64,000 nt of DNA from Micrococcus terreus (GCF_900116905.1 NZ_FPCG01000009.1:83674-147673), one strand, 5' to 3'; positions 42,713-51,354 are shown, counted from the stretch's first letter. Notes: generated from the sequence alone by a model not told the origin. Numbers and translations: made by a program.

Positions 42713-44047
42713 TCAGGCCTCGGCGAGCACTCCGCGCAGGGTGGGGCCGGAGGCGGAGACACCGCCGCGCACCAACAGGACTCCGCCGATCAGCGTGGCG
42801 GCGACCACCAGCATGGACACCGGCGCCAGCACCAGGCTCAGGCCGAGCACCGGGAGCGTGGTCACCACCGCCGCGGTCAGCGCGAAGCCGAGCACGATCC
42901 ACAGCGGCCCGAACACGGCACGGCGGCGGATGCCGTCCAGGTGGGTCCGGGTCATCCCCAGCTGTCCGAGCCCGCGGTACAGCTCAGCGCGGTCCAGCAC
43001 CTGGGCGGCCTGGGTGATGCCCACCGAACAGGCGGTCAGCAGGAAGGAGATGAGCATGGTCAGCAGCACACCCGTGCGCAGGTCCTGGGTCATCAGCATG
43101 TCCTCCGCACGCATCCCCGTACTGGACGCCGACCCGGCCAGGGCCATGCCCGCACCGCCCACCACGCCGATGTAGGTGGTCACGGCCACCCCGCCGATCT
43201 GCCGCCAAGCCTGCTGCGGGGACTCGAGCACGGACCGCGCGGCCACCAGTCGTTCCGGAGTGTCCGCGCGGCGCAGGGTCCGGCGGGTCAGCACCGCGAT
43301 CAGCCACGGCCCAATGAAGTGCAGCGCCAGCATGGGCAGGCCGAAACCGATCAGCATCATCACCAGCACCATGGCCATGTCCTGGGCACCGGTGGAGCGC
43401 ACCAGGAACTGCGCCGCCGTCACGGCCCCCACGGCCACCAGCGCCCACACCCAGTGCGCCCTCGCCGGGGCCTGCCGGGTGCGCACGCCCAGCGGGGAGA
43501 TCTCGATGCGCTGCAGCCCCATCACGGAGCTGCCCACGGCCATCAGCATCAGCACGCCGAGCACCAGCAGCAGTATCGGCACACCCAGCCACATCCCGGC
43601 CACACCGATCGGCCGTCCCGCGAACTGCAGCAGCCCCACCAGGGGCATCAGCGCCAGGTACACCACGGTCCCCACCACCAGCCCGACGGCGGCCAGCACG
43701 GCTGCCTCGGTCACGGCCAGTGAGCGCACGGTCCAGGAGGAGGCGCCGATCAGGCGCAGGGAGGAGAGGCGTTCGTCCCGGCGGCGGGCCAGCAGGCGGG
43801 CGGCGGATCCGGCCAGGCCCATCAGCGGGATGGAGAGCAGCATCAGAGCGAAGATCGAGAGCAGGGTGTAGAACCCACCCCAGTCCCCCTCGATCCCCCA
43901 GAACGACCGCGCCCCGGCGGTCACCGTCAGGGCCAGAGCCCCGACCACCGCATAGGCGGTCACGGGCAGCAGCCAGACCTTCCGGTCCTGGAACAGTCTG
44001 CCCAGGAAGAGCGTCAGGATGGGCAAGGTTCCGGTCATGCTGGTCAC
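42713..44047 (-). CDS. ABC transporter permease, FtsX-like
   Basis: A 444-residue membrane protein with FtsX-type helices. It starts ILTLFLGRLFQDRKVWLLPV, contains RRRDERLSSLRLIGASSWTV (a typical FtsX cytoplasmic motif) and WRQIGGVAVTTYIGVVGGAG, and ends with ELYRGLGQLGMTRTHLDGIR. It lacks large extracellular domains and is compact, like bacitracin- or lantibiotic-type permeases. The GTG start at 44047 overlaps the stop of the ATPase gene (GTGA). Together they probably export or resist an antimicrobial; the substrate is unknown. Confidence 0.85.
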   Translation of the reverse strand: MTSMTGTLPILTLFLGRLFQDRKVWLLPVTAYAVVGALALTVTAGARSFWGIEGDWGGFYTLLSIFALMLLSIPLMGLAGSAARLLARRRDERLSSLRLIGASSWTVRSLAVTEAAVLAAVGLVVGTVVYLALMPLVGLLQFAGRPIGVAGMWLGVPILLLVLGVLMLMAVGSSVMGLQRIEISPLGVRTRQAPARAHWVWALVAVGAVTAAQFLVRSTGAQDMAMVLVMMLIGFGLPMLALHFIGPWLIAVLTRRTLRRADTPERLVAARSVLESPQQAWRQIGGVAVTTYIGVVGGAGMALAGSASSTGMRAEDMLMTQDLRTGVLLTMLISFLLTACSVGITQAAQVLDRAELYRGLGQLGMTRTHLDGIRRRAVFGPLWIVLGFALTAAVVTTLPVLGLSLVLAPVSMLVVAATLIGGVLLVRGGVSASGPTLRGVLAEA

Positions 44048-44820
44048 CGGGCACCCCCTGCCGGGTGGGCGGTGGCGTATCCGTCCGAGCGGCGGGAGCC
44101 GCAGGCGGAGTCGGCCACGATCCGACCGTCCTGCACGCGCACCAGGCGGGAGCAACGGTCGGCGGTGGCCTGGTCGTGGGTGACCATCACCAGGGTGCGG
44201 CCTCGTCCCGTGGTGGAGTCCAGCAGTGCGGTGAGCACCTGCTCTGAGGTGGTCGAGTCCAGGGCTCCGGTGGGCTCGTCGGCGAAGACCACGAGCGGTT
44301 CAGCCACCTGGGCCCGGGCGATCGCCACGCGCTGAGCCTGACCGCCGGAGAGCTCACCGAGACGCCGTTCGTGCATGCCGTCCAGTCCGAGTGCACCGAG
44401 CCACTGCCGGGCGCGATCCTGGGCCTCGGCCCGGCCCACACCGGAGAGCATGAGCGGCAGGGCGACGTTCTCCTGGGCGGTCAGCTCCGGCAGCAGCAGA
44501 CCCTCCTGGAAGACGAAGCCGAGCTTCTCGCGGCGCAGGCGAGCCCGCTCCTCCTCTCCGTAGACCGTGATCTCCACCGGGGAGGTGCCGGGCGCCGCCA
44601 ACTGGACGGAGCCGTCGTCGGGAACCAGGATGCCGGAGAGGCAGTGCATCAGGGTGGTCTTGCCGGAGCCGGAGGGGCCCATGATGGCCACGGACTCGCC
44701 GGGCATGATGCTCAGGTCCACGCCGTCCAGGGCGCGGGTGGTTCCGTAGGTCTTGGTCAGGCCGAGCGCGCTGAGCAGCGGTGGGCCCTGGCGGTGGGGA
44801 AGAGGCAGAGATGCGGTCAT
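44044..44820 (-). CDS. ABC transporter ATP-binding protein, MacB/LolD type
   Basis: A 258-residue ATPase with Walker [21 protein letters not shown], the Q-loop in FVFQEGLLLPELTAQENVAL, signature LSGGQAQRVAIARAQ, Walker B LVVFADEPTGALD and MVTHDQATADRCSRLV. It drives the FtsX-type permease encoded next. The segment LVPDDGSVQL carries an exact dispersed-word copy at 44611. The ATG at 44820 is used; the longer frame to 44883 is Pro/Arg-rich and unlikely. Confidence 0.92.
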   Translation of the reverse strand: MTASLPLPHRQGPPLLSALGLTKTYGTTRALDGVDLSIMPGESVAIMGPSGSGKTTLMHCLSGILVPDDGSVQLAAPGTSPVEITVYGEEERARLRREKLGFVFQEGLLLPELTAQENVALPLMLSGVGRAEAQDRARQWLGALGLDGMHERRLGELSGGQAQRVAIARAQVAEPLVVFADEPTGALDSTTSEQVLTALLDSTTGRGRTLVMVTHDQATADRCSRLVRVQDGRIVADSACGSRRSDGYATAHPAGGAR

Positions 44821-44940
44821 GCCTCCAGCCTCCCGCGCAGCCGGGGGTGGGCGCGTCGGGCGGGGTGATGACCTGTGGCCCACCCGGATCCGCCCCCAGG
44901 ACCAGAGGACTGCGACCGCAGGACCACCTCGGGTGGTGTG

Positions 44941-44963
44941 GACCCTGAGGTCTGATCAGGGTC
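44941..44963 (-). terminator. Weak hairpin after the hypothetical gene
   Basis: GACCCTGA and TCAGGGTC form an 8-bp stem with a 7-base loop, 30 bp past the stop of the gene at 44993. There is no T-tract. The rest of the 172-bp gap holds only upstream sequence of the ABC gene. Confidence 0.4.
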
Positions 44964-44992
44964 GACCCGGAGGGCCAGTCAGCGACTCAGGC

Positions 44993-45619
44993 TCAGCCCA
45001 GCAGCTCCTCGATCAAGCCGGCCTCCTCCTTGTAGACGCGGTGGATGTACGGCATCAGGATGAGCAGGCCGAACAGGACGGTGGAGGTCGGTGCCTGACC
45101 TTGGCAGAGCTCCTGCACCGCGTCCTCGTCCACCTGAACCTGGGTCCGGGTGAGCAGTCCACCGGAGGAGAACCGCCCGATCCGCCGCTTCTTCGCACCC
45201 TTCGGCCGCACCTCCACCACGACGGTGCCGTCCCAGTCCTCGAGGATCACCACGCGGTGGCCGTGCACCGTGCCCTCCACCGCGAAGTAGAGGATGTTCT
45301 CCCCGATCCGGTCCTTGAGCACCCCAGCCGGCTCGTCCGACTCGGGCCCTCCATCACTCTCCGGGCCGGCGTGCGTCACCGCGTAGCTGGGCCGCAGCAG
45401 CCGACCGACCACGGACCTGGCGGTCATCGTCCGCACACCGATCTGGGTCCGCTCTCCTGCAGGGGTCTCCCAGCGGAACGTCCGGGCCCGCTCACATCCC
45501 TCGATCTCCCCACGCATCACGCGCCCGGCGAGCTGCCCGTCCTCGTCCACCACGGCGATCGTCCGCATCGTCCGGCGGATCGTGTCCCCGAACCCCTCCT
45601 GGAACGAGTACGTCCTCAA
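44993..45619 (-). CDS. Hypothetical protein
   Basis: A 208-residue protein starting from a TTG at 45619 that has GGG/GGAG-rich sequence upstream; the frame continues to 45745 but would then overlap the lipoprotein gene. The sequence is mostly beta-strand-like (MRTIAVVDEDGQLAGRVMRG, RTFRWETPAGERTQIGVRT, VVILEDWDGTVVVEVRPKGA), loosely like the tubby/LURP-one fold, though I cannot prove that. A hydrophobic stretch near the end (VLFGLLILMPYIHRVYKEEA) could be a membrane or interface helix. It lies 37 bp downstream of the lipoprotein gene on the same strand. Confidence 0.6.
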   Translation of the reverse strand: MRTYSFQEGFGDTIRRTMRTIAVVDEDGQLAGRVMRGEIEGCERARTFRWETPAGERTQIGVRTMTARSVVGRLLRPSYAVTHAGPESDGGPESDEPAGVLKDRIGENILYFAVEGTVHGHRVVILEDWDGTVVVEVRPKGAKKRRIGRFSSGGLLTRTQVQVDEDAVQELCQGQAPTSTVLFGLLILMPYIHRVYKEEAGLIEELLG

Positions 45620-45656
45620 CTCCGGTCCCCCTGTCCCTTCAGCCCGCTCGATCCGC

Positions 45657-46394
45657 TCAGCCCGCGCTGATGCTCTCGATGACGGCGCGCAGCTGATCCT
45701 CGTGCGCCTCCCAGTAGGCATAGTCGGTGGTGAGGAAGACGTCATGCCGGCGGCCGTCCTCGGAGTAGGCGGCCAGGGCGTAGCCGCGCATGGGAATGCC
45801 GGAGTTCAGGCAGCGGTACTCGTACCAGACGCCGGTCAGCTGGCCGGGTTCGCCGTACCCCTCAGTGCGCTGAACCTCCCCCAGGGACTCGTAGCCGTCC
45901 AGGCAGCCATGCCCCTCCATCGAGGCGTACGCCTGCCGGGCCTGGTCCGGGGCCAGGTTCTTCTGCGCCTGGTCCATCGCCGCCACGATCTTGGCCATCT
46001 CCACGTCGGTGCCCGGTGCCGCGCCCGGGGTGGAGGTGTAGGACAGGAACGCCACGGACCGGTTCTTCTGCTCCGGTCCGCGCGGTGTCCCGAAGTGCCG
46101 GCGGACATCCGGCTGGGCCCGGGTCTGGTCGATGTAGTTGTGGTGGGAGAGGTCGTACTCCTCCCACTCGTCCGGGATCTGCACGGAGAACTGTTCGGAG
46201 GTGATCTGCTGCATGGCTGCTCCGCTCGGGGTGGGGGTCGGCGTGAGATCAGTGCTCGCGGACGGCGTGGACTCCTGCACAGCGGTTCCCGACGACGGCC
46301 CCTCCGGTGAGGTGCCCTCCTCACCGCAGGCGGTGGCCAGGGTCAGAGTGAGGACAGCGGCGCCGAGGGCACCGACAGCACGCCTCCCCCGCAC
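45657..46394 (-). CDS. Secreted lipoprotein of unknown function
   Basis: A 245-residue protein with a lipoprotein signal: MRGRRAVGALGAAVLTLTLA then TAC, with Cys23 the lipidated residue. A Thr/Ser/Pro-rich linker (STDLTPTPTPSG) follows and contains the dispersed word at 46286, read PSSGT. The mature domain (MQQITSEQFSVQIPDEWEEY, VAFLSYTSTPGAAPGT, GVWYEYRCLNSGIPMRGYAL) resembles small lipoprotein domains of the PsbP/LpqN kind in outline only. Two Cys near residues 165 and 200 may form a disulfide. It starts 3 bp after the stop of the FAD-MenG fusion gene and may be cotranscribed with it. Confidence 0.7.
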   Translation of the reverse strand: MRGRRAVGALGAAVLTLTLATACGEEGTSPEGPSSGTAVQESTPSASTDLTPTPTPSGAAMQQITSEQFSVQIPDEWEEYDLSHHNYIDQTRAQPDVRRHFGTPRGPEQKNRSVAFLSYTSTPGAAPGTDVEMAKIVAAMDQAQKNLAPDQARQAYASMEGHGCLDGYESLGEVQRTEGYGEPGQLTGVWYEYRCLNSGIPMRGYALAAYSEDGRRHDVFLTTDYAYWEAHEDQLRAVIESISAG

Positions 46395-46397
46395 GGC

Positions 46398-48479
46398 TCA
46401 GCCCTCCTGTCCGGCCTGCGCGCCGCCGGGCTTGACCGCCCAGTGGATGGCCAGCGTGCCGAACATGTGCAGCTCATGCCCCACATCCACGAACCCGGCG
46501 TCCTCCAGCAGCCCCGCGATCTCCGCCGGTGTCTTGAACGCCCGGGTGGTGGAGGAGAGGTACTCGTAGGCGTCCGGGTTCTGGGTGATCAGCCTGCCCA
46601 TCAACGGCACCACGTGCTGGATGTAGGCCGTGGAGAACGGGCGGGTGATGTTCTTCGGCGCCGGGGAGGTCTCCAGGGCCACCATCCGTCCGCCGGGCTT
46701 GAGCACCCGGAACTGCTCGGCCAGCGTGCGCGGGATGTCCTCCACATTGCGCAGCAGGTAGCCGTGGGTGACGGCGTCGAAGGACTCGTCCTCGAACGGC
46801 AGGTCCATGGCGTCGGCCTCGACCCACTGGATCCGGTCCCCGCCTGGTCGGCGCCGCCCGATCTCCATCATCTCCGGGGCGAAGTCCGCGCCCACCACCT
46901 CGGCGGCATACCGCGAGCGCAGGATCTCCAGCGCGATGTCCCCGGTGCCCGTGGCCAGGTCCAGAACCCGCGGCGCATCCGGCAGCTCAGCCCGCTCCAC
47001 GGTCCGGCGCACCAGCCGCGGCTCCTGACCCCAGGTCATCACCAGGTTCATCAGGTCGTACCGGTCGGCCATGCCGTTGAACATGGAGGAGACCTGCGCC
47101 CCGCGCTCGCCGCGCGCCACCGGGGAGGCGAGGGAGCCGCCGTCGGGCTGGACTGACGCCTGTGAGGCGTCCGGTGAGGTGGGCTGGGAGGGCTGGGCTG
47201 CGGGCTCGGTGGGCATGGGATCCACGTTAGTCCCTGTCCCGACGACGGCCACGCCCCGCGGGTGCCTCGGCTCACCGGCCCAGCCCATCGCGTAGGTCCA
47301 GGCCAGGGTGCGCTGCAGCGGGGAGGCGAGGACTGCACGGGCGGCGAGGTCCCGGACGGTGCGGGCCGGTCGGGGCAGGGCACGGCCGAGCACCATGTTG
47401 ACCTCGGCCTGACGTGCGGCGATGCGCGCGGTGCGGAGGCGGCGGACGGAGAACTCGGTGAGGTCCGGGCGCTGGTCCGGCGGCGCGGCCAGCAGCGGGG
47501 CGAGCTCCACGGCGTCCTGCCAGCCCAGGGTCATGCCCTGCCCGCCAATGGGACTGACCGCATGCGCGGCGTCCCCGATCAGCACCGTCTGTCCGGACAC
47601 CATGGTCTGGGCGAGCTGCCGGCGGACGCTGAACGCGCTGACCATGGTGGCCCGGGTGGGGTCGATCCGCTCCCCGGTGCGCGCGTGGACCAGCTCGGCC
47701 AGGCGCCAGGGGTCCTCGGGGAGCAGCTCGTGGCCGGTGTGCACCACCCAGCGGCGCATCCCCCCGGGCAGCGGGAAGGACTCCACCACCCCGTGCGCGT
47801 GCAGGTGGATGCGGGCGTCTGACCCGTGGTCGGTGGTGTCCGGGACGTCGCCCATCAGGTAGCGGTCCGGCCAGTCGCGGGCGGTGACGGGGATGCCGGC
47901 GAGCGCCCGCACGGTGCTGTGCGCGCCGTCCGCTCCGACCACCACCCGGGCAGTGGGGCGCCGCTCGGTCCCGTCTGCCGTCTGGACGGTCAGCTGCGCG
48001 GTCCCGGCGGCCGGATCCTGTTCCAGCCCGATCACCTCCATCCCGCGCCAGACCGCACCCGGGGCCAGCTGCTCCACCCGCTCGGCCAGCAGCTGCTCGG
48101 TCTGGTTCTGGGGCAGCACCAGGATGGAGGGGCGCTGGGCGCCAGGGTGGTCGAAGCGCAGCTCGCCCAGGGTCCGACCGTCGGAGACCCCCACGCCCGT
48201 CCGGACCTGGATGCCCGCCGCCACAGCGGCCTCCTCCAGCCCGACGGCGGCCAGCGCGGCCACCGCCGGAGGGTGCAGTCCGATGCCCCGCGAGTGGGCG
48301 GAGGGCTGCGTCCGACGCTCCAGCACGATCACGCTCACCCCGCGCTGGGCGAGCAGGGCGGCCAGCAGCAGCCCGGTGGGCCCGGCGCCGACGACCAGGA
48401 CGTCTGTGTCCAGCACCAGCTCGCCGCCGTCGCCTCCAGCACCACCGCCGTCGCCTCCGAACTCAGTGGGCATTGGCAT
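46398..48479 (-). CDS. FAD-dependent monooxygenase-MenG/UbiE methyltransferase fusion
   Basis: A 693-residue fusion. Residues about 20-400 are an aromatic-ring hydroxylase: FAD motif VLVVGAGPTGLLLAALLAQ, VVVGADGAHSTVRALAGI, and LIGDAAHAVSPIGGQGMTLG. Residues about 455-693 are a MenG/UbiE quinone methyltransferase: MFNGMADRYDLMNLVMTWGQ, VLDLATGTGDIALEIL (SAM), GYLLRNVEDIPRTLAEQFRV and VPLMGRLITQNPDAYEYLSS. A linker of about 50 residues carries one exact dispersed word at 47236 and a near-copy. In the same operon as a type III polyketide synthase, the protein probably hydroxylates and C-methylates a phenolic lipid to a methylated quinol. It could also serve as the cell's menaquinone MenG. Confidence 0.88.
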   Translation of the reverse strand: MPMPTEFGGDGGGAGGDGGELVLDTDVLVVGAGPTGLLLAALLAQRGVSVIVLERRTQPSAHSRGIGLHPPAVAALAAVGLEEAAVAAGIQVRTGVGVSDGRTLGELRFDHPGAQRPSILVLPQNQTEQLLAERVEQLAPGAVWRGMEVIGLEQDPAAGTAQLTVQTADGTERRPTARVVVGADGAHSTVRALAGIPVTARDWPDRYLMGDVPDTTDHGSDARIHLHAHGVVESFPLPGGMRRWVVHTGHELLPEDPWRLAELVHARTGERIDPTRATMVSAFSVRRQLAQTMVSGQTVLIGDAAHAVSPIGGQGMTLGWQDAVELAPLLAAPPDQRPDLTEFSVRRLRTARIAARQAEVNMVLGRALPRPARTVRDLAARAVLASPLQRTLAWTYAMGWAGEPRHPRGVAVVGTGTNVDPMPTEPAAQPSQPTSPDASQASVQPDGGSLASPVARGERGAQVSSMFNGMADRYDLMNLVMTWGQEPRLVRRTVERAELPDAPRVLDLATGTGDIALEILRSRYAAEVVGADFAPEMMEIGRRRPGGDRIQWVEADAMDLPFEDESFDAVTHGYLLRNVEDIPRTLAEQFRVLKPGGRMVALETSPAPKNITRPFSTAYIQHVVPLMGRLITQNPDAYEYLSSTTRAFKTPAEIAGLLEDAGFVDVGHELHMFGTLAIHWAVKPGGAQAGQEG

Positions 48480-49215
48480 GGCCCCCGTGGCTCCGTCCGA
48501 CCTGCACTCCGTCCGCCGTGAACACCGCCAGGGTGCGCCACGGGATCTGACCCACGGCCTGCCACCCGTCCGGCAACTCCTGGGCCAGTTCCCCTGGCGT
48601 CCAGCTGCGGCGGATGCTGGTCAGCCCGTCGGGCCGGATGAACGAGCCCGGGTAGACCGGCAGGGTGCCCATCGAGAACAGGCGGTACGCCAGCGCCGAG
48701 CGGTGGATGTCGCTGTGCACGGCCCGCCGCGCCGCCAGCTGCTCGGAGTCGGCCAGCACACCCTGCAGGGCGGTGTCTCCCAGGTGGTGCAGCAGGTGGT
48801 TGGAGATCACCAGGTCGTACTGCTCCCCGGCGGCCACCAGCTCGGAGCTCTCCGCCTGCAGGAACCGCACGTTCTGGGGGTTGTCCTGCCGCAGCGCGAA
48901 GTCCCGGGCCCGCTCGTCCGGGTCCGCACCGGTGATCTGCACCGGGAACCCGTCGCGGCGGGCACGGCGGGCCATCGCCCGGATCAGGTCCCCGCCGCCG
49001 CAGCCGATGTCCAGCACGGTGGTGACCCCGTCCGGGCGCATCAGCGGGCGCAGCCACCGCCGGTAGGTCAGCTGCCAGCCGGCCACCACGGTGTTGACCA
49101 GGTGAAACCCCCGGTAGGTCTTCATCAGGGCGCTGTGGTCGCAGTCCGGGCTGTCCATCAGCTCCTGCAGATGCCCCGCGCGCCGGCTCAGGTCCGGTGC
49201 ACCCGGCACTCTCAT
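48463..49215 (-). CDS. Class I SAM-dependent methyltransferase
   Basis: A 250-residue methyltransferase with motif I VTTVLDIGCGGGDLIRAMA, acidic motif II VQITGADPDERARDFAL, and DLVISNHLLHHLGDTALQGV. It resembles methyltransferases found with type III polyketide synthases, such as SrsB, which O- or C-methylates alkylresorcinols. The start ATG at 49215 overlaps the PKS stop (ATGA), and its 3' end overlaps the fusion gene by 17 bp. The three genes are therefore one translationally coupled unit. Whether it methylates carbon or oxygen cannot be told. Confidence 0.85.
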   Translation of the reverse strand: MRVPGAPDLSRRAGHLQELMDSPDCDHSALMKTYRGFHLVNTVVAGWQLTYRRWLRPLMRPDGVTTVLDIGCGGGDLIRAMARRARRDGFPVQITGADPDERARDFALRQDNPQNVRFLQAESSELVAAGEQYDLVISNHLLHHLGDTALQGVLADSEQLAARRAVHSDIHRSALAYRLFSMGTLPVYPGSFIRPDGLTSIRRSWTPGELAQELPDGWQAVGQIPWRTLAVFTADGVQVGRSHGGHANAH

Positions 49216-50408
49216 CCGGCCGCCCGGGTCAGCAGGGCTGACTCCACCGTCAGCCCCGGTCCGAACGCCATGGCGCAGATCCGCTCCCCCGGCTCGCCCG
49301 CCGACTCCATGATGTGCTGAAGCACGAACATCACGGTGGCGCTGCTCATGTTCCCGTAGTCGCGCAGGGTCTCGCGTGAGGCCACAAGCTGCTCGTCGGC
49401 CAGGTCCAACCGGGCCTGCACCTTGTCCAGGATGCTGCGACCGCCGGGGTGGATGGCCCAGTGCTCCACCTCGCGGTGCGGCCGCCCGGAGAGCACCGTG
49501 TCCACGCCGAGCAGCGGCTTGAGCGCATCGGTGATGTGCTCGTCGATGATGTGGGGGACGTAGCTGCCCAGGATCATCTCGAACCCCTCGTCCCCGATGT
49601 TCCACGCCATCGCGTCCTCCCCCACGGGGGTCAGCACGGTGGAGAACCGATCCAGCTCCAGGGCCGGGCGACCCTCCGGCAGGGCGGGCGCATCGGCACC
49701 GGTCACCAGGGCGGCGGCACCGCCGTCGGCGAAGAGTGAGGCCCCCAGGATGGTGTCCTGGTCGTTGGCCACGCGCACATGCAGCGTGCACAGCTCCACA
49801 CTGACCACCAGCACGACGGCGGCCGGGTCGGCCTGACAGATCGAGGCGGCTTCGCGCAGGGCCGGCATGGCGGCGTAGCAGCCCATGAACCCGATGTGCA
49901 GTCGCTTCACCGCGGACGAGAGGCCCAGCTGCCGCACGATCTGATAGTCCGGGCCCGGGGAGTAGAACCCGGTGCAGGAGACCGTGATGACGTGGGTGAC
50001 CTGGTCGGCCGCGATCTCCGGGGCCCGCTCCAGGGCACCCTGGGCGGCCTCCACGTAGAGCTTGGTGGCCTCGGTGGCGTAGATCGCGTTGCGCACCCCG
50101 GTGCTGGGGCTGAGCACATGGTGGGTGCCGGGGTCGAAGAAGACGCCTGGCTTCTCCTGATCCTTGATCGCCTCACCCAGGGTGACCTCATCCGGGGAAG
50201 CCGCCTGGCCGACGTCGTGCAGTCCCTTCTCCCACTCCTGCACGCAGGTGTAGCGGCGCTCGATCCCGGAGGCGTTGAACACGGCGGGGATCAGCCGGGC
50301 GCTGAGGCGGTCCACCCCGGGCTGCGCGGCGAGCACATCCCTGATGCGATCCTGCGGGAGGAGGGTGGGCGGGACGGCGGTGGCCAGGGATCTGATCAGG
50401 GCGGTCAT
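49212..50408 (-). CDS. Type III polyketide synthase
   Basis: A 398-residue chalcone-synthase-fold enzyme with the complete catalytic triad: Cys145 in ITVSCTGFYSPGPD, His320 in HWAIHPGGRSILDK, and Asn353 in RDYGNMSSATVM. The CoA-tunnel region and GFMGCYAAMPALREA are as in bacterial alkylresorcinol or alkylpyrone synthases. It extends acyl-CoA starters with malonyl-CoA and cyclises the product to resorcinols or pyrones. With the methyltransferase and FAD-MenG genes it forms an operon like srsABC of Streptomyces griseus, which makes methylated phenolic lipid quinones. Plant-type chalcone formation is not implied. Confidence 0.93.
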   Translation of the reverse strand: MTALIRSLATAVPPTLLPQDRIRDVLAAQPGVDRLSARLIPAVFNASGIERRYTCVQEWEKGLHDVGQAASPDEVTLGEAIKDQEKPGVFFDPGTHHVLSPSTGVRNAIYATEATKLYVEAAQGALERAPEIAADQVTHVITVSCTGFYSPGPDYQIVRQLGLSSAVKRLHIGFMGCYAAMPALREAASICQADPAAVVLVVSVELCTLHVRVANDQDTILGASLFADGGAAALVTGADAPALPEGRPALELDRFSTVLTPVGEDAMAWNIGDEGFEMILGSYVPHIIDEHITDALKPLLGVDTVLSGRPHREVEHWAIHPGGRSILDKVQARLDLADEQLVASRETLRDYGNMSSATVMFVLQHIMESAGEPGERICAMAFGPGLTVESALLTRAAG

Positions 50409-50497
50409 TCACCGATTCTTCGGGCACGACCCCCGGGCCTGGCAAGAGCTGGTCGGCTGGGGTTGCTCCGCATATATCGCGGATGGACTCGACTGGG

Positions 50498-50503
50498 TAT
50501 GTT
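50498..50503 (+). promoter_or_regulatory. Candidate -10 box for a leaderless two-gene module
   Basis: TATGTT lies 6 bases before the ATG of the 49-codon gene, with no ribosome site. It is the most AT-rich -10 in this part of the window. The -35 is not clear. Confidence 0.4.
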
Positions 50504-50509
50504 GCTGAC

Positions 50510-50659
50510 ATGGATTCATCGCACCCCGCCAGCGATGAGCAGCTGAGCAACCACGAGCTCGCGATGAGGGACGTTCGCATCCTCTGTGAGGTCGGTCCTG
50601 AAGACGACCTCGATGACCTCGTCGAGTGGTCCGTGCAGCAACTCCCTAGGGAAAAGTGA
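50510..50659 (+). CDS. 49-residue acidic protein coupled to a nuclease-like gene
   Basis: A 49-codon gene beginning ATG GAT TCA. The product starts MDSSHPASDEQLSNHELAMR and ends EDDLDDLVEWSVQQLPREK. It is strongly acidic, with no cysteine cluster or membrane helix. Its stop codon overlaps the GTG start of the next gene (GTGA), so the two are translated together. The pair is divergent from the PKS operon. Small acidic partners that precede a nuclease gene can act as inhibitors or antitoxins, but that role is inference from arrangement only. Confidence 0.6.
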   Translation: MDSSHPASDEQLSNHELAMRDVRILCEVGPEDDLDDLVEWSVQQLPREK

Positions 50660-51321
50660 TCGGCATGTTCACCGCGAACGACCTTCTCGACCTCCTCCCC
50701 CAGCTCGCCGAGCGACGGCCGGTGTTCCACTCCGAGTCCGACCTGCAGCACGAACTGGCGTGGGAGATCCGATCCGCACACCCCCGGTTGCGTGTACGAG
50801 TGGAGAGCCGGCTGGAGGGACGGACCTACCTGGATCTGTTGGTCACAGACACGGGTGATGACGACCGATCCCTCGCCGTCGAACTGAAGTATCCAGTGCG
50901 TGCGTGGGCTGGCGACCACGACGGCGAACAGTTCATGCTGCGCGCCGGCGCCCAGGACGTCGACTCCTACGACTGCGTCAAAGACATCGTCCGCCTTGAA
51001 CGTCTGCTCGACGGACATTACGCCCAAGAAGGTCTACTTCTGATCCTGAGCAACGATCCCAATTACTGGCGCCCGCCGACGCATGGGCGCACGACCAACT
51101 CTGATGCCTTTCGCCTGCACGACGGCGTCATCCTGGAGGGGTCTCGAGCATGGGGTGAGAAGACCGGCAAGGGAACCATGGGCCGTGAGCGGGTGAACCC
51201 ATTGGCCCTGCGCGGGAGATACCCCTTGACCTGGAGCGACTACTCCGTGCTTCCAGGTTCCACTGATCCATTGAGATACCTGGCCATCTCGGTGGAACCG
51301 CAGCCCGATCCGTCAGCGTAG
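50656..51321 (+). CDS. PD-(D/E)XK nuclease-like protein
   Basis: A 221-residue protein that starts GTG within the stop of the small acidic gene. The N-terminus has an ELAWEIRSAHPRLRVRVE segment and then the strand pair RTYLDLLVTDTGDDDRSLAV and ELKYPVRAW. This is the PD-(D/E)XK core: D in YLDLLV, then E-x-K in VELKYP, with an upstream Glu in SESDLQHELA. An ERLLDGHYAQEGLLLILSND segment follows, as in restriction-like folds. Codon use is visibly less GC-rich than in the flanking operons, suggesting transfer. It may be a restriction-like or toxin-type nuclease; no methyltransferase partner is near. Confidence 0.7.
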   Translation: MIGMFTANDLLDLLPQLAERRPVFHSESDLQHELAWEIRSAHPRLRVRVESRLEGRTYLDLLVTDTGDDDRSLAVELKYPVRAWAGDHDGEQFMLRAGAQDVDSYDCVKDIVRLERLLDGHYAQEGLLLILSNDPNYWRPPTHGRTTNSDAFRLHDGVILEGSRAWGEKTGKGTMGRERVNPLALRGRYPLTWSDYSVLPGSTDPLRYLAISVEPQPDPSA

Positions 51322-51354
51322 ACCGCGCCGCACCCCTCGGCTTGCGTGCCGAAC

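Noticed and set aside
44821..44992. Small RNA or gene between the ABC operon and the hypothetical gene
   Set aside because: Only a weak hairpin at 44941 and upstream sequence of the ABC gene are seen.
49212..50408. Plant-type flavonoid pathway
   Set aside because: The enzyme has a chalcone-synthase fold, but its neighbours and bacterial motifs point to a resorcinol/pyrone-forming type III PKS.
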